In this document: in pieces, positions 1 to 5,485 of the stretch
Layout of the letters: the number at the start of each line of letters is the position of its first letter
Numbering within the stretch: position 1 is the stretch's first letter
Assembly (NCBI GenBank): GCA_001751225.1
Contig: MAXT01000113.1
Coordinates: 1 to 11,860, forward strand
From: Desulfuromonadales bacterium C00003107
Lineage (GTDB): Bacteria; Desulfobacterota; Desulfuromonadia; Desulfuromonadales; Syntrophotaleaceae
Length of the DNA: 11,860 nt
Reading direction: 5' to 3'
Notes under the pieces: model-generated
Told to the model about the DNA's origin: nothing
Databases searched by the model: none
What the model saw: the letters and a program-made list of their open reading frames with translations, nothing else
Made by a program: the position numbers and the translations under genes

Positions 1-1
1 T

Positions 2-241
2 TTCATCAGTGTTAATCAACTCGGAGCCTGTGTCGATCAGAGCGAAGAGGACCGGTTGCGCACTGAACTGGCTATTCGCCTTGATAAGGGGGGCGTGTTC
101 CCCTGCGGTGAGATGAAATTCCACATCAAGTATGTTGAAACCGGGCAAACCGTGGAGGTGCGCATCTACAACCCGCGCGACTTTGCCGATAAATGTGCAG
201 CGTTACTTTCAGCTATAGAATGTATTACCCATTCCAAATAG
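2..241 (+). CDS. C-terminal 79 codons of an unrecognised protein (5' end outside window)
   Basis: An open frame runs from the left edge (first full codon at base 2) to a TAG stop at 239-241, with no stop before it, so this is the tail of a longer gene. A possible internal TTG at 56 has no convincing ribosome binding site, and I do not treat it as the start. The visible tail is mixed alpha/beta in character: an acidic, charged stretch (SEEDRLRTELAIRLDKGG), a short strand-like section (MKFHIKYVETGQTVEVRIYN), and an amphipathic end (DKCAALLSAIECI). It has three cysteines besides one near the left edge... none of them in a recognisable metal motif. I do not recognise the family. The stop is 11 bases from the next start and overlaps the region holding that gene's ribosome binding site, so the two genes are probably co-transcribed and possibly translationally coupled. 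Confidence 0.7.
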   Translation, partial: FISVNQLGACVDQSEEDRLRTELAIRLDKGGVFPCGEMKFHIKYVETGQTVEVRIYNPRDFADKCAALLSAIECITHSK

Positions 242-252
242 TGAGGAAGCCT

Positions 253-2307
253 ATGAAATTGTTCAGATTCGTATTGATTGTATTGTTTGTTTGTCTGGTC
301 CCCACGCTGGCCATGTCCCAAACGGCTACGGGGCAATGGGATAACCTGCTTGATGTTACCTATCGCTTTAGTTGGTATCCTCAGGAGGACCTGCAACAGC
401 TGCTTGCTGAAAAGGGAACTGAGTACGGCCAGACACTGGAAGGGTATCGAGATCAGTTGCGACAGGACCTGCAGATCGAAACAGGTGCAGAAGATCGTAT
501 CGATGGCCAATTGTCTGCAGAAGGACAGCAATGGAAGAAATATTATCATCTTTCACTGGCTGAATTCTGTCTTTACTTGACCAGCGGTGAAGAGTTGCAG
601 TTGGAGAATGCACAGGCTGTGATGGGTATTCTGTCAGGTAAGGCGCAGCAGTCCGATGTGGCCTTCTGGCTGCATCTGTACTCGGCTTACCAGCAGATGC
701 TGGCTAACAATGCCAGGGGCTTTAGCAACGCCGTGTATGACCTATGGCAGAATGTTGTGCTAAAGCTTGAAGTCGACAACCTACGTATTCAGCGAGAGAT
801 TGGTAAAGCCGGTTTTGTCAAAAGCCTTCCCTACCTCTATGAAAATGTGGCTCATCTGATCATTCGTAGAGCCATTGTAGAAGAACAGATTCCAGGGCTT
901 TCTCCTCTGGGAGTTATTGTCTTGTCCATTGAAGACAAGCTCACAGTAGAAAATGGTTATCGGACCGTTGTTGAAGCGACTGTGGAGCGAATGCGTGGCC
1001 TGAATTCAGATAATTACAACCTTAACTTTGCTGTGGCATTTCTTGAGGCAATCGCCAGCAGAAATGCTTTTGAAGGAGAGCAGAATCCTGATCTTCTGGT
1101 CGCCAAATATCAGAGGGCGGATGCCTTTTATCGCCTAGCCTGGCAATGGGCCGACAGCCGCAAAGGTAAGGCAGCTGTGCTCAGCCAGCACATGAGTTTT
1201 TCTACTTATGTGACTCGTCGCCTGAGTGATCCCGATGATTCTTTAGCTGCGGATCCATTTTTTAGTGAATTACCATCAGCCGCAGATCGTCAATTGGATC
1301 AGGCCATCGACTTGTATAACGAACTGGCTGATCCACGGGTTCAAGGGGGAGAATATACCTCTGCTGGCTTCTACGAACATAATAATTATCTTGCCGCTAT
1401 GCATAAGTTGTGGGATTCCACAGCTAAACTAGGGATTATGCTGTCGGGTTATTATGAGGGGACGCGTCAGACGGTTCTGCATGGGCAGATATTTCCCGCC
1501 GAAAGTCCGCTTCTGAAATATCTTGCCCTGTTTGAACAACATGCCCAAAGCGACGCCGATATCGTGCCGGACAATGCCTATTTCCTGGCGGCTTTTGCTG
1601 CGGGTGAATTGGCCGACCTCTATCGCAAACTGGGTGACTATTCGACAGGCTCTCAGGCTAGCGAGCTCTTCTTTGCTTATCAGCTGCAGGCGGTTGAAAT
1701 CTTTCCCATCGATATCGTCGGCATCCTGCAACTGGCCTACCAGGCCAATCAGGACGGCCGGGTGGAAGATTATTTCCAATACACTAGCCAGATTGGCCAG
1801 CAGCTAAAGGATTTGGCTGTCGATCATAACGGTTCAGCCGGCAATTCTAACGGTTACACCGCTATTGTTGGGCATATGTATAACGAAATCCCGCAGGTCA
1901 TGGCCAATGCCTATTCCCTGGTCAATTTTATTCAGGAGGCCGGCGGGACGGAAGAGGGCATGTACCGCAAGGCTCTGGCTATGAACCGTGTATTGCAGAC
2001 GGTAGAAAACCAAACCTCAGCTGAATTTCTTGAACGGCTGATGCTGGCCCTCGGCCAAGCCGACTTCAGCGAAGGGGTTATCGCTCTTGACCCACAGATG
2101 GGCGAGGACATACCGTCCGCTCAGTTCGACAAAATTCAGGGAATTCTGAGCGAAGTTTCGGGTTATCGCTATAACCGGCTTAAAAACGAGCTTTACGCTT
2201 CTTTGAGCAGTCCGATGCATAAGGTTTTGCGCAATCTCTTTTATGAGGTGCCTTACCAGCAGCATCAGTACCCGCATCTGCTGGAGAGTGTTCATCCCGG
2301 GTCCTGA
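253..2307 (+). CDS. Exported, helix-rich protein of unknown function (684 residues)
   Basis: I do not recognise this family. The start at ATG 253 is chosen because GAGGA at 243-247 sits just upstream and because the protein then opens with a classic signal peptide: basic MKLFRF, a hydrophobic core (VLIVLFVCLVPTLA), and a plausible signal peptidase I site near A-M-S/Q-T around residues 21-24. The frame stays open up to 193, but that extension would bury the signal peptide. There is no lipobox, so a soluble periplasmic or outer-membrane-associated protein is likely. The mature part of about 660 residues is rich in Leu, Ala, Gln, Tyr and Glu and looks almost entirely alpha-helical. Segments such as residues near 'AAFAAGELADLYRKLGDYS' resemble tetratricopeptide-like helical pairs, but I see no regular 34-residue spacing. 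By eye only one cysteine (about residue 106) remains in the mature protein. No catalytic motif is visible. The gene follows the partial upstream gene by 11 bases, so both may serve one function. Confidence 0.85.
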   Translation: MKLFRFVLIVLFVCLVPTLAMSQTATGQWDNLLDVTYRFSWYPQEDLQQLLAEKGTEYGQTLEGYRDQLRQDLQIETGAEDRIDGQLSAEGQQWKKYYHLSLAEFCLYLTSGEELQLENAQAVMGILSGKAQQSDVAFWLHLYSAYQQMLANNARGFSNAVYDLWQNVVLKLEVDNLRIQREIGKAGFVKSLPYLYENVAHLIIRRAIVEEQIPGLSPLGVIVLSIEDKLTVENGYRTVVEATVERMRGLNSDNYNLNFAVAFLEAIASRNAFEGEQNPDLLVAKYQRADAFYRLAWQWADSRKGKAAVLSQHMSFSTYVTRRLSDPDDSLAADPFFSELPSAADRQLDQAIDLYNELADPRVQGGEYTSAGFYEHNNYLAAMHKLWDSTAKLGIMLSGYYEGTRQTVLHGQIFPAESPLLKYLALFEQHAQSDADIVPDNAYFLAAFAAGELADLYRKLGDYSTGSQASELFFAYQLQAVEIFPIDIVGILQLAYQANQDGRVEDYFQYTSQIGQQLKDLAVDHNGSAGNSNGYTAIVGHMYNEIPQVMANAYSLVNFIQEAGGTEEGMYRKALAMNRVLQTVENQTSAEFLERLMLALGQADFSEGVIALDPQMGEDIPSAQFDKIQGILSEVSGYRYNRLKNELYASLSSPMHKVLRNLFYEVPYQQHQYPHLLESVHPGS

Positions 2308-2344
2308 TCCTTTCTTCGTTGAGGAGATTCGTAAGTTTTTACCC

Positions 2345-2373
2345 TTGACACTCGGAAGGCGATTTGATATCAA
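2345..2373 (+). promoter_or_regulatory. Probable sigma-70 promoter of tRNA-Cys
   Basis: A perfect -35 hexamer TTGACA (2345-2350) is followed after 17 bases by TATCAA (2368-2373), a 4/6 match to the -10 consensus. The predicted transcription start near 2380 lies about 30 bases before the tRNA, leaving a short 5' leader for RNase P to remove. Confidence 0.65.
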
Positions 2374-2409
2374 TACCGGGCTCTTGAGGAGCTGCAACAT
2401 TGCTCTAAG

Positions 2410-2483
<74 letters not shown>

Positions 2484-2493
2484 AATAATAAGA

Positions 2494-2523
2494 AAAGCCA
2501 GCTTTCGAGCTGGCTTTTTTTTT
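2494..2523 (+). terminator. Intrinsic terminator of the tRNA-Cys unit
   Basis: A perfect 8-bp stem AGCCAGCT/AGCTGGCT (2496-2503/2508-2515) with a TTCG tetraloop is followed by a run of nine T (2515-2523). It is preceded by an A run that can extend the stem. It lies 11 bases after the tRNA CCA end. Confidence 0.92.
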
Positions 2524-2575
2524 GAGCCAGGATGCCGATGGCTGAAGTGCTCCTGCCGCTGCTAGAAGCTTCCGG

Positions 2576-2604
2576 TTGGCCCATCGCTCAAGGGGTGGTA
2601 AAAT
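2576..2604 (+). promoter_or_regulatory. Candidate promoter of the amrB-like gene
   Basis: TTGGCC (2576-2581, 4/6 to the -35 consensus) and TAAAAT (2599-2604, 5/6 to the -10 consensus) are separated by 17 bases. They lie downstream of the tRNA-Cys terminator and about 60 bases before the ATG at 2666, which needs its own promoter because of that terminator. Confidence 0.5.
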
Positions 2605-2665
2605 AGCTGAAGAGTGGCAGGCATGATGCCTTCCGCAGACAGCAGGACGATGTCGGGAGGAACCG

Positions 2666-3469
2666 ATGCACAGAACGGCAGCTGTGGCCGGACAATTTTA
2701 TCCCGGTCAGAAAGAGGCCTTGCGCGAACAGGTCAGCAACTTTTTACAACAGAACCTTGAGCCCCAGCAGGCTGTCGGCGTCATGGTGCCCCATGCCGGC
2801 TATGTCTATTCCGGAGCCATTGCTGGTCAGACTTTTGGCCGCGTGAAGGTTCCCGGCCGGGTTGTGCTCCTTGGGCCTAATCACACCGGTTACGGAGCCG
2901 CACAGGCGGTTTATCCCACTGGCAGCTGGCAGACCCCCTTGGGGAATATCTCCATCGACAGCTGTTTGGCCGAGCTGATTATCGCTGGATGCGGTGAGGC
3001 TACCGCCGATGAATTGGCACATCGTTACGAACACTCTTTAGAAGTTCAGGTGCCTTTCATTCAGGTGAAGGCTCCTCAGGCACGACTGGTTCCCGTGTGC
3101 CTTGGCCATGCGCCTCTGCAATCGTTGCTTGATTTCGGTCACAGCCTTGGCCGGCTGTTGGCAGGGCAGGCTGAGCCGACGTTGCTGGTCGCCAGCTCTG
3201 ATATGACTCATTTTGAACCGGCTGAATCCGCTCGTCAGCGGGATATGAAGGCTCTGGAAAAGGTTTTGGCCCTCGATGCCGAAGGCCTTTACCGGTTGGT
3301 AGCGGCCGAGGGCATTAGCATGTGTGGTGTGGTGCCCACCGTAGTTATGCTCGCTGCTGCCAGGGAGCTAGGTGCCCGTAAGGGTACCTTGGTGCGTTAC
3401 GGAAATTCTGGCGAAACCACCGGTGACAATGCCGAGGTTGTCGGTTATGCCGGCGTGGTTATCTCCTGA
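2666..3469 (+). CDS. amrB: AmmeMemoRadiSam system protein B (MEMO1 family)
   Basis: The 267-residue product matches the MEMO family across its full length, opening with the typical 'AVAGQFYPG' start. Family landmarks are VPHAGYVYSG (His43), LLGPNHTGYG (His73), YEHSLEVQVPF (His123), ASSDMTHFE (Asp179, His182) and the late CGVVPTVV (Cys220). By family knowledge the His/His/Cys set corresponds to the metal-site residues of human MEMO1 (His49, His81, Cys244). The fold is related to extradiol dioxygenases and LigB, and in bacteria the protein is usually encoded with a radical SAM partner (AmrS) and an AMMECR1 protein (AmrA). The biochemical role is not settled. The start at ATG 2666 is supported by GGGAGGA at 2655-2661. 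Neither partner is in this window, so the gene looks like an orphan, unless AmrA or AmrS is elsewhere on the chromosome. The stop codon touches the start of a repeat element. Confidence 0.93.
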   Translation: MHRTAAVAGQFYPGQKEALREQVSNFLQQNLEPQQAVGVMVPHAGYVYSGAIAGQTFGRVKVPGRVVLLGPNHTGYGAAQAVYPTGSWQTPLGNISIDSCLAELIIAGCGEATADELAHRYEHSLEVQVPFIQVKAPQARLVPVCLGHAPLQSLLDFGHSLGRLLAGQAEPTLLVASSDMTHFEPAESARQRDMKALEKVLALDAEGLYRLVAAEGISMCGVVPTVVMLAAARELGARKGTLVRYGNSGETTGDNAEVVGYAGVVIS

Positions 3470-3662
3470 GACACCAGCTAGTTTCCGTCCGGAAACGGCC
3501 CTTTTCCCCAATCTCGGCGTCAATCTGCACGCTTGCGTGTGCGGCGTAGACAGCTACGCCTTCGTGCAACCGCTTGATTTCCTTGACCTTGGAAAAAACG
3601 ACTCGTTTCCAATTTGAAAACGATACTGGTGCCCATCCGGAGTTTCTGGATGGACACCAGCC
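3470..3662 (+). repeat. Hairpin-rich intergenic repeat, long copy (element reads on the minus strand)
   Basis: This fills most of the 340-base gap between amrB and gltX. It is bounded by a 9-base direct repeat, GACACCAGC, at 3470-3478 and 3653-3661. Inside, from left to right, are a perfect hairpin GTTTCC/GGAAAC (3481-3496), a body with nested pairing (TGCACG 3526-3531 with CGTGCA 3563-3568, enclosing GGCGTAG/CTACGCC at 3543-3549/3554-3560), an imperfect hairpin CGTTTCC/GAAAACG (3604-3622), and a long hairpin at 3626-3660 of about 16 bp with one mismatch and one G-T pair. The last two reappear in opposite orientation at 5296-5347, where the long arm matches 24 of 29 positions. No transposase or target-site logic is visible, so a REP-like or miniature mobile element is inference. 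The right-hand remainder of the gap (3663-3809) holds the gltX promoter and leader. Confidence 0.75.
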
Positions 3663-3714
3663 AAGTGGTTCATTAATTCCGCGCTTTTACCCCTTGCGTG
3701 GCACCCGAAAAGCC

Positions 3715-3743
3715 TTGTCAATAACCGTTCGTTCCAGTATAAA
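3715..3743 (+). promoter_or_regulatory. Sigma-70 promoter of gltX
   Basis: TTGTCA (3715-3720, 5/6) and TATAAA (3738-3743, 5/6) are separated by the optimal 17 bases. Transcription would start near 3750, giving a leader of about 60 bases before the gltX ATG. It lies just to the right of the repeat element. Confidence 0.75.
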
Positions 3744-3809
3744 TCTGGGATCGCCCTAGGGTGTCGCCTGTCTTATAAATCCTTTCGTTTCTTCTCCCAG
3801 GAGTAAAGC

Positions 3810-5207
3810 ATGTCTGAACTGCGCGTTCGTTTTGCCCCCAGTCCTACGGGGCATTTGCATATCGGCGGTGCTCGCACGGCACTGTTCAATTATCTGCTGG
3901 CCCGCAAAGAAAAGGGCTGCTTTGTGTTGCGCATTGAGGATACCGATGTTGCTCGCTCCACTGAAGAGTCGGTTGATGCGATTTTGCAAGCTATGAGCTG
4001 GCTCGGCCTGAGTTGTGACGAGGGGCCTTACTACCAGTCGCAACGCTTCGATTTGTATCGGACCAAGGTAGAGCAGTTGCTTTCTTCCGGGCACGCCTAT
4101 CGCTGTTACTGTACCGCAGAAGAGCTTGACACCAAGCGCAAGCTCGCCGAGCAGGAGAAGCGCAAGCCCAAATACGACGGCACTTGCCGTACGCGTCAAG
4201 AGGTTCCGGCAGATCGTCCCTTTGTGGTTCGCTTTCGTGCAGCGCAGGAAGGAGCGACAAGCTTCAATGATCGCATCAAAGGCACCATCACATTTCAGAA
4301 CGAGGAGCTGGATGACCTGATCGTTCAGCGCAGCGACGGCACCCCGACCTACAATTTTGTGGTGGTGATCGACGATGCCGAAATGGATATTAACTTGGTG
4401 ATCCGTGGCGACGATCACATCAACAATACTCCCCGTCAGATTCTGCTCTACCAGGCTCTTGGCTATGCGGTTCCCGAATTCGCTCATGTGCCGATGATCC
4501 TTGGAGCCGACCAGAAACGTCTTTCCAAGCGGCATGGGGCCACCTCGGTGATGGCCTATCGGGACCTTGGCTACCTGCCAGAGGCGATGGTCAATTACTT
4601 GGTTCGGCTGGGCTGGTCCTTTGGCGACCAGGAAATCTTCGCCATGGAAGAATTGATCGAGAAGTTCAGCCTGGATAATGTGGGCCGCTCGGCAGGGGTC
4701 TTCAATCCGGAGAAGCTTTTGTGGCTCAACGCGCACTACATCAAAACCGGCGATCCGCAACGTTTGGGTGATCTGCTGCAAGAATACCTGGCAGTTCAAG
4801 GAGTCAGTTGCGATGATGGGCCGCTGCCCGCAGAGGTGGTGAAAACCCTGCAGGAGCGCTGCAAGACCATGGTTGAGATGGCGGAACAGGCTGCTTATTA
4901 CTATTGTAATGAAGTCGATTTCGATCCTAAAGCCGCTGCCAAATTTCTCACCGAAACTCAGCAAGGGGTCTTTGTCTCCACCTTGGAGCAGCTCGGAGCC
5001 CTCGATGACTGGCAGGCCGAACCCATAGAAGAAGCCCTCGGTAAGGTGATGGAAGCGACCGGACTGAAGTTTGGTAAGATCGCCCAGCCTCTGCGAGTGG
5101 CGCTAACTGGCAACACCGTCAGCCCCAGTATCTGTCACGTTATGGCGGTCATGGGCAAGGAGATGGCCCTGACGCGGATTGAACGTGCCGCTGGCCACTT
5201 GGTCTGA
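3810..5207 (+). CDS. gltX: Glutamyl-tRNA synthetase (GluRS)
   Basis: The 465-residue product is a full-length class I bacterial GluRS that charges tRNA-Glu with glutamate using ATP in the cytoplasm. The N-terminal Rossmann domain carries [13 protein letters not shown] with the HIGH-class signature at residues 17-20, and the second class I signature KRLSKRHGA (K236-R241) corresponds to KMSKS. A zinc-ribbon-like insert has C99, C101 and C126. The fourth ligand position known from E. coli (His127) aligns by my reading to Thr128. The C-terminal helical anticodon-binding half ends in the usual [15 protein letters not shown] region. AGGAG at 3799-3803 sets the ATG at 3810. The gene has a clear promoter upstream and a strong terminator downstream, so it appears monocistronic. 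Two inverted copies of a repeat bracket it. Whether the enzyme also mischarges tRNA-Gln cannot be read safely from the sequence alone. Confidence 0.97.
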   Translation: MSELRVRFAPSPTGHLHIGGARTALFNYLLARKEKGCFVLRIEDTDVARSTEESVDAILQAMSWLGLSCDEGPYYQSQRFDLYRTKVEQLLSSGHAYRCYCTAEELDTKRKLAEQEKRKPKYDGTCRTRQEVPADRPFVVRFRAAQEGATSFNDRIKGTITFQNEELDDLIVQRSDGTPTYNFVVVIDDAEMDINLVIRGDDHINNTPRQILLYQALGYAVPEFAHVPMILGADQKRLSKRHGATSVMAYRDLGYLPEAMVNYLVRLGWSFGDQEIFAMEELIEKFSLDNVGRSAGVFNPEKLLWLNAHYIKTGDPQRLGDLLQEYLAVQGVSCDDGPLPAEVVKTLQERCKTMVEMAEQAAYYYCNEVDFDPKAAAKFLTETQQGVFVSTLEQLGALDDWQAEPIEEALGKVMEATGLKFGKIAQPLRVALTGNTVSPSICHVMAVMGKEMALTRIERAAGHLV

Positions 5208-5226
5208 CAACCTTTGTTTGCAAGCC

Positions 5227-5260
5227 AAACGCCCGGAAATCATGTTTTCCGGGCGTTTTT
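5227..5260 (+). terminator. Intrinsic terminator of gltX
   Basis: A perfect 12-bp stem AACGCCCGGAAA/TTTCCGGGCGTT (5228-5239/5246-5257) with a 6-base loop is followed by T-rich sequence to 5260. It begins 20 bases after the gltX stop. Confidence 0.93.
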
Positions 5261-5295
5261 GTTTATAGAGAATGATCTATCAAATGGGCTAGTTA

Positions 5296-5347
5296 GTGTC
5301 CATTCGGAAACTTTGGATGGACACGGCGTAGTTTCCATATGGGAAAC
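5296..5347 (+). repeat. Hairpin-rich intergenic repeat, short copy
   Basis: Two adjacent hairpins form this copy. Arm A is at 5296-5324, with GTGTCCATTC pairing GGATGGACAC-type sequence over 10 bp including one T-G pair. After six bases comes arm B, GTTTCC/GGAAAC at 5331-5347. Arm A matches the reverse complement of the long hairpin of the first copy (3628-3658) at 24 of 29 positions, and the A-then-B order and 5-6-base spacing are the same, so the two copies are homologous and oppositely oriented. The body present in the long copy is missing here. It sits between the gltX terminator and pepN. The rest of the gap to 5485 shows no promoter that I would defend. Confidence 0.75.
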
Positions 5348-5485
5348 CAGTTATCTTGCGACAGAGTGTTCCATCCCACAACGTGATGTTTAGGTTGAAT
5401 CTGCCGTACATTTTTAAGCGGTTACGTCCTTGTGTAAATTGTTATTTAACGATTCGATGTTTTGCCAGCCAGGAGGCAACTACCA

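Noticed and set aside
3481..3496. GTTTCC/GGAAAC hairpin after amrB as a terminator
   Set aside because: There is no T run directly after the stem (GGCCCTTTTCCCC follows). It is better explained as part of the repeat element, though weak termination is possible.
3756..4964. 402-codon minus-strand frame opposite gltX
   Set aside because: It mirrors the well-supported gltX coding strand. Its composition is that of a shadow frame, and no ribosome binding site or family motif is visible.
5350..5485. Promoter for pepN in the gap after the short repeat
   Set aside because: TTGAAT at 5395-5400 and other -35-like hexamers have no -10 partner at 16-18 bases, so I do not call one.
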